DNA of 64,000 bases from Paenibacillus guangzhouensis (GTDB lineage Bacteria > Bacillota > Bacilli > Paenibacillales > Paenibacillaceae): NCBI RefSeq assembly GCF_009363075.1, contig NZ_CP045293.1, positions 2,542,001 through 2,606,000 on the forward strand. The letters are read 5' to 3'. Position numbers and translations under genes: made by a program. Under the pieces are notes generated by a model. The model did no database searches and had not been told where the DNA came from. It was given only the letters and a program-made list of their open reading frames with translations. Positions 53,544-62,084 of this stretch are shown one piece after another (within the stretch, counting starts at the first letter, position 1; each line of letters starts with the position of its first letter).

Positions 53544-54026
53544 CAGGTTAACCAATCTTAGTACCCTCTCGCTCATATGATACGCTAGGATGATGTCACC
53601 ATTCGCTTCGAATTCCCCGGTCTCGACGAATCCGCATTTCTTATACAATTGATTCGCGGCGGTGTTATGCGGAACATGTGACACGCGAATCTGTGTGCAA
53701 TTTTTTCTGGTATGCAACTGATCTATCACTTCACGAATAGCTGCAGTCCCATAGCCATTTCCTTGATAACGCGCATCAATCATAAATCGAAGAATCCAAT
53801 AATAGCCATCTGGATAAACTTCCTGATCGAATAAGACAAAACCGACCATGGTGCGGTCTGTGTATATCCCGTAAGGCTTGGAGGTTACCTCATTGTTGGC
53901 ATGGATGAGTGAATCCGCGTTAGATGCGACGAGGTCCATTTGATCCGCGCCTGGACTGAGCTGGATGCAATCACGTTCATTCTCTGCCGTGATTGGGATC
54001 AGTGTAATTCGTTGTGGCATATTCAT
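53538..54026 (-). CDS. GNAT N-acetyltransferase, BltD-like
   Basis: 162 aa, AGGAG before the ATG. Seen: YYWILRFMIDARYQGNGYGTAAIREVIDQL (acetyl-CoA loop) and VSHVPHNTAANQLYKKCGFVETGEF. The same pattern recurs at 58638-59081, a paralogue; both resemble the spermine/spermidine acetyltransferase BltD. Convergent with LysR, with a 6-nt overlap. Confidence 0.87.
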   Translation of the reverse strand: MNMPQRITLIPITAENERDCIQLSPGADQMDLVASNADSLIHANNEVTSKPYGIYTDRTMVGFVLFDQEVYPDGYYWILRFMIDARYQGNGYGTAAIREVIDQLHTRKNCTQIRVSHVPHNTAANQLYKKCGFVETGEFEANGDIILAYHMSERVLRLVNLL

Positions 54027-54229
54027 AGATCATCACTCCTGTTACTAGAATCATAGAATTATCCCAGCCATTCTCAATCATAGACACACCTTGGATAAAA
54101 GAATAAGCGTTGGAAAATATTACAGTCAATTTCACTTTATCACAACCAACTTCTATGATCTACGCTTTTGAACCTCTCCTCCAACCTCTGAACCCACGAA
54201 TAATCCTTCCATTAAATTCAAAATAGATG

Positions 54230-54276
54230 TTGACACTGAGAACGATTATCAATTAGTATACTGATAATGAATATCA
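54230..54276 (+). promoter_or_regulatory. Fur-controlled promoter of the heme operon
   Basis: TTGACA (54230-54235), 18 nt, TAGTAT. Fur-box-like sites TGAGAACGATTATCA (54237-54251, in the spacer) and TGATAATGAATATCA (54262-54276, past the -10). Confidence 0.75.
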
Positions 54277-54348
54277 TTCTCATGACCAAGGGCCCGGTTT
54301 GTTGATGATACTCCATCAAATGAACAAGATTCTAGGAGGAACTCTCGC

Positions 54349-55326
54349 ATGAAATGGTCTATGTCTAAAATCAGTATGGCTATGCTATCCTTAGCACTTA
54401 TCGTTGCATCTCCGCTCACTGCTGGCTCCCTCGCCTACGCTGCACCTACAAAAGCCGCACCAACTGCGAAGGCAGCGGTGACGAAATCTTTTACTGTGAA
54501 GGACTTTGCGAATCGAGAAATCACATTTACGAAACCCGTCAGCCGCGTTGTGGTCCTCAGCTCGGGCGATGCTAGAATCATGTCCGACTTGGGCGCTACG
54601 GTCGTAGGAAGACCAGCTATTCAAGATCCGACCTTCCCGCAAACCGTCATGAAGGCCGTTGAAGTCGGCTCGACGCACAAAGTAGATTATGAGAAGGTCA
54701 CTTCTCTGAAGCCTGAGCTTATCATCGCGAATGTCGCCAATCTGAAAGATGTCAAATCGCTTGAAGCGACTGGAGCAAAAGTGTTCCTGGGCAGCGCCAG
54801 CTCGATCAACGACATCCAGAAGAGCATTACGCTATATGGTCAGATGACCGGCCGCGATAAACGCGCAACTGAAATCAATACATACATGAACAAACTGCTC
54901 AAAGAAATTAAAGTCGATAAAGAGAACCCAAAAAAAGTGTTGCTCGTCTATGGTGCCCCTGGCACTCTGCTCGCTGCACTCCCATCTTCACTATCCGGTG
55001 ATCTGCTCGCCAAAGCTGGCGGTAAGAACGTAGCCGAAGATTACCCTGCTATGAAAGAATATAGCGGCTATGCGCAATTAAGCACGGAGCGGATCATTAC
55101 GTCTGATCCGGATTACGTCATGCTCATTACACACGGCGATCCGGCTGAGGTCGAGAAAACCTTCATGACTGAAATTCAGAAAAATGCTGCATGGAAAAAT
55201 TTAAAAGCGATAAAGAACAAAAAAGTGATCGTCTTGCCATCCAATTTATTTGGGGTCAACCCAGGCTCCAATGTAACGGATGCGCTGCAATTTTTAACGA
55301 AGAAACTTCAGGAAGAGGATAAATAA
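54349..55326 (+). CDS. Heme/siderophore ABC transporter substrate-binding protein without a lipobox
   Basis: 325 aa, AGGAGG before the ATG. Seen: signal peptide (LALIVASPLTAGSLAYA-A) with no Cys at the cleavage site, then a helical-backbone binding protein with FTKPVSRVVVLSSGDARIMSDLGATVVGRP, PELIIANVANLKD and a C-terminal LFGVNPGSNVTDALQFL. With the IsdG-like gene at the end of the operon, heme is the likely ligand. Gram-positive binding proteins are normally lipoproteins; this one has no visible anchor. Confidence 0.9.
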   Translation: MKWSMSKISMAMLSLALIVASPLTAGSLAYAAPTKAAPTAKAAVTKSFTVKDFANREITFTKPVSRVVVLSSGDARIMSDLGATVVGRPAIQDPTFPQTVMKAVEVGSTHKVDYEKVTSLKPELIIANVANLKDVKSLEATGAKVFLGSASSINDIQKSITLYGQMTGRDKRATEINTYMNKLLKEIKVDKENPKKVLLVYGAPGTLLAALPSSLSGDLLAKAGGKNVAEDYPAMKEYSGYAQLSTERIITSDPDYVMLITHGDPAEVEKTFMTEIQKNAAWKNLKAIKNKKVIVLPSNLFGVNPGSNVTDALQFLTKKLQEEDK

Positions 55327-56393
55327 TGAGCCTTGCTCGTCCATCCCAATCACCACTTACGAAATCGGCGATTCCGAAGGTCATAGCTCCCGTTGATCGT
55401 CGATTGTTCACGAGGCAAATTGCGATTGTGGTGTCGATCCTATTACTAATCGCAGCGATGCTGTACGGTCTGATCATCGGATCTGTACATGTCCCGCTGC
55501 AGACCATCTGGAATGTTCTCGTGTATCATGAACCCTCCACCGAAGAGCAGATTATTTGGAACTTCCGACTTCCACGTGTCCTAATTGGAGCATGTGTTGG
55601 CATGGTATTGGCCATGTCTGGCGCATTTATGCAAGGTGTCATGCGGAATCCTCTTGCTGATCCAGGCATAATCGGAGTCTCTGCAGGGGCTGGATTGATG
55701 GCTGTGCTTATCATGATTGTGTTCCCTGAGTACTATTATCTCATTCCTGTTGCTGCCTTCGCCGGGGCATGGATTGCTGTGATGTTGACGTATGCGCTCT
55801 CTTGGAAACAAGGGGCCGTGCCTGTTCGCATTATTCTTGCTGGGGTAGCTGTCAATTCGCTGCTCGCTGCAGTGACTTCGGGCATAATGCAGCTCTACAG
55901 CGATCGCGTGCAGGCGGTTCTCCCTTGGCTCGCAGGTGGTTTATCCGGAGTCAGCTGGTACCACCTCGATATGATATTGCCATATGTCGCTGTCGCGATC
56001 CTTCTCTCAATCTTCGCGATCCGGCACGCGAATATCCTATTGCTCGGGGATGAAGCTGCGAAGCTACTCGGCCATCCGACGGAGAAGAGTCGAATCTTCC
56101 TCATCGTCGTCAGTACGCTGCTCGCGGGGATCGCGGTCAGTGTATCCGGATTGATCGGCTTCGTTGGTCTCGTCATCCCGCATATTGTACGGATGATCGT
56201 CGGTAGCAATTATAAATTTCTACTGCCGATGTCCGCGATCTGCGGCGCAGCACTAGTCGTGTTCGCAGATACTGCGGCTCGAAGTTGGTTCGATCCGGTC
56301 GAGCTGCCTGTCGGGATCTTGTTAGCTGCGCTTGGCGGACCGTTCTTCTTGTACTTATTGCGGCGTGGAGGTGCTCGTATTGGCAATTCTTGA
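55326..56393 (+). CDS. FecCD family heme/iron ABC permease
   Basis: 355 aa, overlapping the binding-protein stop by one nt (TAATG). Seen: FRLPRVLIGACVGMVLAMSGAFMQGVMRNPLADPGIIGVSAGAGL and GLIGFVGLVIPHIVRMIVGSNYKF. One permease gene, so a homodimer is expected, as in IsdF. Confidence 0.94.
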   Translation: MSLARPSQSPLTKSAIPKVIAPVDRRLFTRQIAIVVSILLLIAAMLYGLIIGSVHVPLQTIWNVLVYHEPSTEEQIIWNFRLPRVLIGACVGMVLAMSGAFMQGVMRNPLADPGIIGVSAGAGLMAVLIMIVFPEYYYLIPVAAFAGAWIAVMLTYALSWKQGAVPVRIILAGVAVNSLLAAVTSGIMQLYSDRVQAVLPWLAGGLSGVSWYHLDMILPYVAVAILLSIFAIRHANILLLGDEAAKLLGHPTEKSRIFLIVVSTLLAGIAVSVSGLIGFVGLVIPHIVRMIVGSNYKFLLPMSAICGAALVVFADTAARSWFDPVELPVGILLAALGGPFFLYLLRRGGARIGNS

Positions 56394-57180
56394 TGCGGAA
56401 CGAATCTCTTTTGCTCCTACTCCACGTTTTTCAATTCAAGATGTCAACATATCTGCTGAACAAGGCGAACGCATCGCCATCATCGGCCCTAACGGCTCTG
56501 GCAAATCAACGATGCTGCGGCTGATCACCCGCTTGTTGCAGCCGAAGACAGGTACCGTCATGCTCGACGGCCATGATATTCGCACGTTGCGCGGCAATGA
56601 GATTGCCAGAATATTAGCGATGCTTCCCCAAATGCAAGCGGGTCAGCATGATTTAACGGTACGTGATCTTGTTCGTTATGGACGGCATCCTCATCAGCGC
56701 TGGTTCTCCGGAATGAGCCCGGAAGATCATGAGATTGTTGCTTGGGCCATTCAATCGACGCGGATGACTCATCTAGCGGATCAGCAGCTTCAGTCCTTAT
56801 CGGGTGGTGAACGACAACGCGCCTGGATTGCCATGTCTCTTGCTCAGCTGCCTAAGGTCCTATTACTCGATGAGCCTACCACTTTCCTAGATATCTCCCA
56901 TCAATTCGAGATTCTAGAGCTCATCACGCAATTAAATAAAGAAATGAATATGACCATCGTGTCCGTCCTGCATGATATCAATCAAGCCGCACAATATAGT
57001 GATCGATTAATTGTGATGAAAGAGGGGCGTATGGTCACACAAGGCACACCTACGGAAGTTCTTACACATGAGATGTTCGAGGAAGTTTTTGAGATTCGTG
57101 TACGTATTCACCATGACGATCCTTATCCTTATGTTCGATTAATGCAATGCTTGCGCTGCGATAAACCGTCATGTCTCTAA
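56380..57180 (+). CDS. Heme/iron ABC transporter ATP-binding protein (FecE type)
   Basis: 266 aa from the TTG at 56380, 8 nt after GGAGG; it overlaps the permease by 14 nt. Seen: Walker A GPNGSGKSTM, Q-loop MLPQMQAGQHDLTVRDLVRYGRHPHQ, signature LSGGERQRAW, Walker B LLLDEPTTFLDIS, H-loop VSVLHDINQA. It may also power the FecCD pair at 40072-42161, which has no ATPase of its own in this window. Confidence 0.93.
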   Translation: MAILDAERISFAPTPRFSIQDVNISAEQGERIAIIGPNGSGKSTMLRLITRLLQPKTGTVMLDGHDIRTLRGNEIARILAMLPQMQAGQHDLTVRDLVRYGRHPHQRWFSGMSPEDHEIVAWAIQSTRMTHLADQQLQSLSGGERQRAWIAMSLAQLPKVLLLDEPTTFLDISHQFEILELITQLNKEMNMTIVSVLHDINQAAQYSDRLIVMKEGRMVTQGTPTEVLTHEMFEEVFEIRVRIHHDDPYPYVRLMQCLRCDKPSCL

Positions 57181-57213
57181 CCGAATAATTCAGGATGAAA
57201 GAAGGCGTTGAAC

Positions 57214-57657
57214 ATGGAACAACCATTAGAACAGCAATCCACCCCCTCTGCCATTCCAACAGAGCTCGTCCGGCAATTTGTAGCCAGTGCACATCATGAT
57301 CTGGCAACGGTTCAATCCATGCTGGAAGTAGAACCCGGCTTGCTGCATGCCGCGATGAACTGGGGTGGTGCGGATTGGGAGACCGCCTTAGGAGCCGCTG
57401 CCCATGTAGGCAGGCAAGACATTGCTCGCTATCTGCTCGATCAAGGCGCACATTTGGATCTATTCGCAGCTGCGATGCTCGGGTATGTGGACGTGGTGAA
57501 GAGTATTGTTGAGGCTCATCCATCAGCGAGGTTTGCCACAGGTCCACATGGCATCTCCCTCCTCCGTCATGCTTATATGGGCGGAGAAGATGCACGAGAC
57601 GTCGTAATTTTTCTAGAGCAAAACATAAATTCATTCCCAAGGAGTGTCGATCCATGA
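57214..57657 (+). CDS. Ankyrin-repeat protein in the heme operon
   Basis: 147 aa from ATG 57214 (AGAAGG upstream). No signal peptide, so cytoplasmic. Seen: about three ankyrin-type helices pairs: VRQFVASAHHDLATVQSMLEVEPGLL, ETALGAAAHVGRQDIARYLLDQGAHLDLFAAAMLGYVDVVKSIVE and ISLLRHAYMGGEDARDVV. The last codons overlap the IsdG-like ATG. A place between the transporter ATPase and the heme oxygenase suggests a role in handling incoming heme or binding one of these proteins; not established. Confidence 0.85.
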   Translation: MEQPLEQQSTPSAIPTELVRQFVASAHHDLATVQSMLEVEPGLLHAAMNWGGADWETALGAAAHVGRQDIARYLLDQGAHLDLFAAAMLGYVDVVKSIVEAHPSARFATGPHGISLLRHAYMGGEDARDVVIFLEQNINSFPRSVDP

Positions 57658-58019
57658 TTGTTGTGACCAATACAATTCAAATCCGCAAAGGCCATGGCGA
57701 GTCCATCGCTGAGCGATTTCAGAACCCGAAAGGCGTTCACCTCATGCCTGGCTTCATCTCCATGGAACTCTGGCTAACCCAGAACTTAGAAGAATATGAT
57801 GAGCTCAAAGTAAACACGGTCTGGGAACATCGCGAAGCATTCGATGGTTGGGTGAAAAGTGATTCCTTCAAGCAGTCCCATGGTGAACGGAGAAAAGAAA
57901 AAGCGGAGCGGAGCGAAACGGCGGAAGATGGATCCGGTGAAGGCACCATCATTCTCGGCAACAGAGTCTCCATGCACACCGTTCTGTTCACCGTGAAGGC
58001 TGATCCAGTAACTACCTAA
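57654..58019 (+). CDS. IsdG-family heme monooxygenase
   Basis: 121 aa. The family opens heme and frees iron. Seen: MIVVTNTIQIRKGHGESIAERF with Asn6, DGWVKSDSFKQSHGERR with Trp66 and His76; these match the Asn-Trp-His triad of IsdG (7, 67, 77) with an offset of one. Overlaps the ankyrin stop by 4 nt. Last gene of the Fur-controlled heme operon. Confidence 0.93.
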   Translation: MIVVTNTIQIRKGHGESIAERFQNPKGVHLMPGFISMELWLTQNLEEYDELKVNTVWEHREAFDGWVKSDSFKQSHGERRKEKAERSETAEDGSGEGTIILGNRVSMHTVLFTVKADPVTT

Positions 58020-58029
58020 CAGCAACTGA

Positions 58030-58081
58030 AAAACCCCTGTACCACAGCTATTCACTAGAACGCTGTAGTGCAGGGGTTATA
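58030..58081. terminator. Terminator between the heme operon and the Nudix gene
   Basis: Arms AACCCCTG/CAGGGGTT plus ACAGC/GCTGT; the T-run is stronger on the minus strand. Confidence 0.75.
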
Positions 58082-58163
58082 TGCTGTTCACCGTACGATG
58101 AATTAATAGGACAACTTATTTCCTACAAAATGATAGTACGGGCCAAGGCAGAGCACATCATCT

Positions 58164-58601
58164 CTATGGCTTGACCCCTTCAAATGCATAAAATGCTAGC
58201 GATTTATCGTGATCCGTGTTCAATCGAAACCTCTCGATGAAGTCTGGCATGAGCTCCTTCGCTGTATGCACATCAACCCAACGCACATCGACAATATCTT
58301 GGTCCGGATCTTGTAATTGGATCGATCCGCCAATAATTATAGCGGTAAAAGTAATAATGAGGGCATGACTTTCCCGCGCAGTAAAGTACATCTCCCGCAA
58401 GGAATTTAATCCCGTAATCGCAATATCATATCCCGTCTCTTCTTTGGCCTCACGGATGGCGCCTTGTTCCAGCGTTTCACCCTCTTCTACTTCACCACCG
58501 GGCAGACTCCAGTAAGAGGAAGTTCCTTGACCGTTCTGTACGACTAGAATTCTTCCTTGCTCATCATGGATTAACACAGATGCGACATTTACACGTTTCA
58601 T
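58164..58601 (-). CDS. Nudix hydrolase
   Basis: 145 aa. Seen: the complete Nudix box GGEVEEGETLEQGAIREAKEETGYD. Such enzymes hydrolyse a nucleoside diphosphate linked to another group. GAGGC before the ATG. Substrate unknown. Confidence 0.92.
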   Translation of the reverse strand: MKRVNVASVLIHDEQGRILVVQNGQGTSSYWSLPGGEVEEGETLEQGAIREAKEETGYDIAITGLNSLREMYFTARESHALIITFTAIIIGGSIQLQDPDQDIVDVRWVDVHTAKELMPDFIERFRLNTDHDKSLAFYAFEGVKP

Positions 58602-58637
58602 CGATATAGCCTCGTTTCTATTATCTAAGTTGTTCTC

Positions 58638-59081
58638 TCAAAATGTATACTTCGCAACGACTTCACCACCGGACCATGGCATGATACCTAATTCCTTAAA
58701 GCCTGCAGCGGTGTAGAGCCCTCTCGCCTGCTCATTCATAGGCGCATAGCTGATCATAAGAACATCGGTCCGATCCTCACGTTGTCTAATCGACTCGATG
58801 ATCAGCTGGAATGCCGCCTTGCCATATCCAAGACCCTGAAACCGCTCATCGATCATGAAACGATAGATCCAATAGTTACTGTCATCGGAATCTAGTCCAA
58901 ATAACGTGAATCCGACCATCTGCTGGTCAACATAAATCGCTTTAGCCTCAAATTGCTCAAGAAATTGAACTTGTGCAATCGAATAGAGATTTGACGCAAT
59001 GAACCGTTCCTGTTCCTTTTTCGTCTTAAGACTGATACATTCTTCCCAATTTTGTTTATCAATCGCTTGCATCGTGATCAT
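58638..59081 (-). CDS. GNAT N-acetyltransferase, BltD-like
   Basis: 147 aa, GGAGGAG before the ATG. Seen: NYWIYRFMIDERFQGLGYGKAAFQLIIESI and ISYAPMNEQARGLYTAAGFKELG. Paralogue of 53538-54026. A small ORF with a strong ribosome binding site and a stem-loop lie between it and the kinase gene upstream. Confidence 0.88.
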   Translation of the reverse strand: MITMQAIDKQNWEECISLKTKKEQERFIASNLYSIAQVQFLEQFEAKAIYVDQQMVGFTLFGLDSDDSNYWIYRFMIDERFQGLGYGKAAFQLIIESIRQREDRTDVLMISYAPMNEQARGLYTAAGFKELGIMPWSGGEVVAKYTF

Positions 59082-59102
59082 TCCGAACTCCTCCTAAGTG
59101 TT

Positions 59103-59135
59103 GTAGAGAAATCCGACGATAAATGGACTCTCTAC
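59103..59135 (-). promoter_or_regulatory. Stem-loop between the 18-codon ORF and the GNAT gene
   Basis: Arms GTAGAGA/TCTCTAC with inner TCC/GGA, no T-run; it starts at the stop codon of the small ORF and ends before the GNAT ribosome binding site. May act as a translational or processing element. Confidence 0.4.
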
Positions 59136-59188
59136 GTTGTTAAATACCTGCCTAGTTTAAGTAATTGCTGATGATCCTTGTTATTCAT
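59132..59188 (-). CDS. 18-codon ORF before the GNAT gene
   Basis: ATG 59188 preceded by AAAGGAG at 9 nt, an ideal ribosome binding site, then MNNKDHQQLLKLGRYLTT and TAG. Too short to assign; may be a leader peptide or a small protein. Confidence 0.45.
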   Translation of the reverse strand: MNNKDHQQLLKLGRYLTT

Positions 59189-59222
59189 ACCACATCACTC
59201 CTTTCAAAAATATAACCATCGT

Positions 59223-60068
59223 TCACTTTGATCCTATTTGAGCCTTGTTGAGATTCTGCCTAATAAATTTAACAATCGTATGCTTTTCTTGATCGGGCAC
59301 ACCTTCGGCGAGTCTCGCGGCTGCGACCGGAATCATCCAATCATCAATCGATTGTTCGGTTACGTTCGAATTCGCCAGATACTGCCTGAGATATACGGAA
59401 AGAATGAGCCTTCTCCAACGTGAGAATACATAGACTACCCATCGCGGTGTATCATCCGGCATTGTACCTATCTTAAGCAAGATTACTGTACGCGCGATAT
59501 CCGCTGCTGGTTGTCCCATCGTCCCCGTCATCCAATCGATAATCCATTCACGCTCTGACAGCACAATATTATCCGGATGGAAGTCCCCGTGACACAGCTT
59601 GGTATCTCGCTCTAGTTCGGACATCCTGTGCGTAACATCCACTTTTTCATGTTCTGTCAGCAGGGGAGCCTGAGCAATTTGCGCCATTAAAATGTCATAT
59701 TGGGACGGCAGATCGATCATGTTCATTCGATGGATTGCGGTGTGAAGCTTCGCCATTCGTTTTGATTCTCGGATCATTGACCATGGTCTCTTCTTGATTC
59801 GATTTAGCATTGTCTCGCCCGCGATTCGTTCATAGACGATGCCTTTGCGATCCTGAATATGTACCATCTTGATCGCCTTTGGGACAGGTACGCCTGCATG
59901 ATGCACAGATTGACTAATTCTAAATTCTTGATCAATGATCCCCTCAGGAATGCTAGATTTGAATAATTTTAAGACATAACCATCTTCATATTCGAATATC
60001 TCGGCCGTTCGACCTGATGCTATCGCTTCTTGCAATTCAATCATTCTCATATCCCCGATTTGCAGCAT
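59223..60068 (-). CDS. APH-family phosphotransferase (aminoglycoside/choline kinase-like)
   Basis: 281 aa. Seen: N-lobe GRTAEIFEYEDGYVLKLFKSSIPEGIID, Brenner motif LCHGDFHPDNIVLSEREWIIDWMTGTMGQPAAD with the catalytic Asp and the metal Asp, then helices of the C-lobe. Phosphorylates a small molecule; not necessarily an antibiotic. Starts 2 nt after the preceding stop, last gene of the Nudix-unknown-kinase operon. Confidence 0.9.
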   Translation of the reverse strand: MLQIGDMRMIELQEAIASGRTAEIFEYEDGYVLKLFKSSIPEGIIDQEFRISQSVHHAGVPVPKAIKMVHIQDRKGIVYERIAGETMLNRIKKRPWSMIRESKRMAKLHTAIHRMNMIDLPSQYDILMAQIAQAPLLTEHEKVDVTHRMSELERDTKLCHGDFHPDNIVLSEREWIIDWMTGTMGQPAADIARTVILLKIGTMPDDTPRWVVYVFSRWRRLILSVYLRQYLANSNVTEQSIDDWMIPVAAARLAEGVPDQEKHTIVKFIRQNLNKAQIGSK

Positions 60069-60070
60069 TT

Positions 60071-61045
60071 CTATAAACTGATCACATAACGAAAATTATG
60101 CTGTGAAGCCTCCCCGATCGATCGGGGTACTCTCTTTACATGGTTGTAATAGCTATAAGTAAATTTAAACACATGTCCAAAATCCCAATCCGACTTCTGA
60201 TGATCGTGTGTCCAGAATGCCTTCTCGAGCGGCAGATATTGCACCGATTGCTTCTTCATCATTGGTAACCGGTCAACAGGAGAAAATAAAGGAACATTAT
60301 CGTCCGGCTGCATGTTTTGACTCATTCTCAATACTTTGACCATCTTAAACAGTGGATGCAATCCCTTATGAAACAATGATTCATAGCCCAGATCATGCAG
60401 AATATTCAATGCATGGGCGAACGTAAGCATATGGCCGATCAAATCGTGGTGGGCTTCTGCGTGATAAATGACTTCAAATGCAGCTAGCTCCGATAATACA
60501 AACGCTGATAAGTCACTCGGGTTATGGATCTGTGGAAAAACATCATCAGCATCGATCCCTAGCTTCTTTACTTCCTTCGTTGATAGACCGAACCAAGAGC
60601 GGCCAGGAATGGTATTCTCAAAAGAGCGGACCAACTGTACAATTCCATCGATTTGGCTCTCTGTCCCCCATGCTTCGAGCTCTCGGATCGCAAGAAGAGC
60701 AATAGCCGAATAGATAACATGGTGCCCTACCCAATGCAGTTCATGAATCGTCCTCTCCAGCGCGCTAATTATTTGTTGTTCTGCGTATCGATACGTCTTG
60801 ATTTGAGATTCGTCCTCAGTCATTTTTCCGAAAGTATGGGTCTTCAACATCTTGGTGGCTTGATCTAGAATCAATGTCCGAATGTCATCAGGCAACGGAT
60901 TTTCTTTCACGAAAAAATAACTTGCGATGCCTGCTGCACCGTAATGAGCATGCCACACGTCTTGGGTCATGGCCTTACACAGCGCAATGATCTCTAATCC
61001 TTCTTCTAGCAGTCGTTCTTCCCATTTCACGGTCTCTTGTACCAT
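60071..61045 (-). CDS. Conserved-looking protein of unknown function
   Basis: 324 aa. No family recognised. Seen: soluble, mostly helical, no signal or TM, His-rich: DVWHAHYGAAG near the N-terminus, HELHWVGHHVIYSA in the middle, and VIYHAEAHHDLIGHMLTFAHALN later, patterns that could bind metal. Tyr/Phe-rich C-terminus (HVFKFTYSYYNHVKRVP). It starts one nt after the Nudix stop and the kinase starts 2 nt after its own stop, so all three are made together. Enzyme or binding protein is not decided. Confidence 0.75.
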   Translation of the reverse strand: MVQETVKWEERLLEEGLEIIALCKAMTQDVWHAHYGAAGIASYFFVKENPLPDDIRTLILDQATKMLKTHTFGKMTEDESQIKTYRYAEQQIISALERTIHELHWVGHHVIYSAIALLAIRELEAWGTESQIDGIVQLVRSFENTIPGRSWFGLSTKEVKKLGIDADDVFPQIHNPSDLSAFVLSELAAFEVIYHAEAHHDLIGHMLTFAHALNILHDLGYESLFHKGLHPLFKMVKVLRMSQNMQPDDNVPLFSPVDRLPMMKKQSVQYLPLEKAFWTHDHQKSDWDFGHVFKFTYSYYNHVKRVPRSIGEASQHNFRYVISL

Positions 61046-61046
61046 A

Positions 61047-61529
61047 TTAGACCTGTCTCGTAAGCTTCAATTCGAATTCAGGTTTGGTATCATACGCCAC
61101 ATAGTTCACTTGCCCCGTGAAATCAAGATAGGCTTGATACCGTAGACGAATTGCGAGGGCCGTGATCAGATCGAGAACTTCATCTTTCTTGACCCACCTA
61201 CAATCCGACGTTTCCTCCGAAGTCGTCAGTTCACCGCCAACTGGAATACAGATAAAATCTAATATCACTTTGGTCGGGACATCCGTGATCCCGTCATACC
61301 ACTTGTATGTACTTGTATTCGAATAGACACCGATCATCTGACGAACGACCGTATCTATGCCGCTCTCTTCCTTGATTTCTCGACTTAATCCTTCGATCAG
61401 GTTTTCACCAACTTCAACTTGCCCTCCAGGGAATACCCAGCCGCCATCTTTCGTCTTCACGAGTAAGATCTCCCCTCGCTCATTCTCCACAATACCGCCT
61501 ACCGCTACAATGTGCGTTGGCATCATCAT
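61047..61529 (-). CDS. Nudix hydrolase
   Basis: 160 aa from ATG 61529 (GTGGAGG upstream). Seen: Nudix box GGQVEVGENLIEGLSREIKEESGID. First gene of the operon with the unknown protein and the APH-type kinase. A nucleotide-sugar or nucleotide-linked small molecule is possible; substrate unknown. Confidence 0.92.
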   Translation of the reverse strand: MMMPTHIVAVGGIVENERGEILLVKTKDGGWVFPGGQVEVGENLIEGLSREIKEESGIDTVVRQMIGVYSNTSTYKWYDGITDVPTKVILDFICIPVGGELTTSEETSDCRWVKKDEVLDLITALAIRLRYQAYLDFTGQVNYVAYDTKPEFELKLTRQV

Positions 61530-61550
61530 AGTCTTCACCTCCACTTTCAT

Positions 61551-61645
61551 TCAGTCAGGACGCTCACCTTGTGCAGCAAGATACGTCACACAATCTCTTG
61601 TCAATACGACCGGTTCTCCATCTCGATCGATCTCATAGGCAAAGT
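61551..61645 (-). pseudogene. Short coding-like remnant
   Basis: A 34-codon open frame (minus strand, containing ADVDFAYEIDRDGEP and VTYLAAQGE) ends in TGA directly before the Nudix gene, with no usable start codon. Protein-like composition suggests the end of a lost gene. Unrecognised. Confidence 0.25.
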
Positions 61646-62062
61646 CTACGTCAGCTCCTTCATGAAGTAGTAGTATTGATGACCCGTAGGCGCGTTATCG
61701 ACCGTAGCAAAAACACGATAACCTAACTTCGGATAAAATTCAGGCGCCTGAAAACTAAATGTATGTAACTTTATCATCGTACATTGTTGTTCTCTTGCGA
61801 TCCGTTCCGCCTCTGCTAACAATTGCTGTCCATATCCTTGCCGGCGGTGATCACGGTCAACCCACAAGATGTTAACCTCCATCCAATTCCATTTGATCGC
61901 CCCATTTAGTCCTGCAACAATCTCGTCCTGGGCATTTTTGACACATAACTTCACCTCCTCATAACGACCGTTCGGTACGTGCGAAGCATTATATTCAAGC
62001 AATTTGCTGAAGACATATTGCGATTCTTCGTCGGTACTGGTTACAATTCTTGTCTGATTCAT
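61646..62062 (-). CDS. GNAT N-acetyltransferase
   Basis: 138 aa, GGAGAG before the ATG. Seen: NASHVPNGRYE, ILWVDRDHRRQGYGQQLLAEAERIA, LHTFSFQAPEFYPKLGYRVFAT and NAPTGHQYYYFMKEL. Shares this layout with 31989-32417, its paralogue. Substrate unknown. Confidence 0.88.
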   Translation of the reverse strand: MNQTRIVTSTDEESQYVFSKLLEYNASHVPNGRYEEVKLCVKNAQDEIVAGLNGAIKWNWMEVNILWVDRDHRRQGYGQQLLAEAERIAREQQCTMIKLHTFSFQAPEFYPKLGYRVFATVDNAPTGHQYYYFMKELT

Positions 62063-62084
62063 CCTTGTCTCTCCATTCAGCTTC

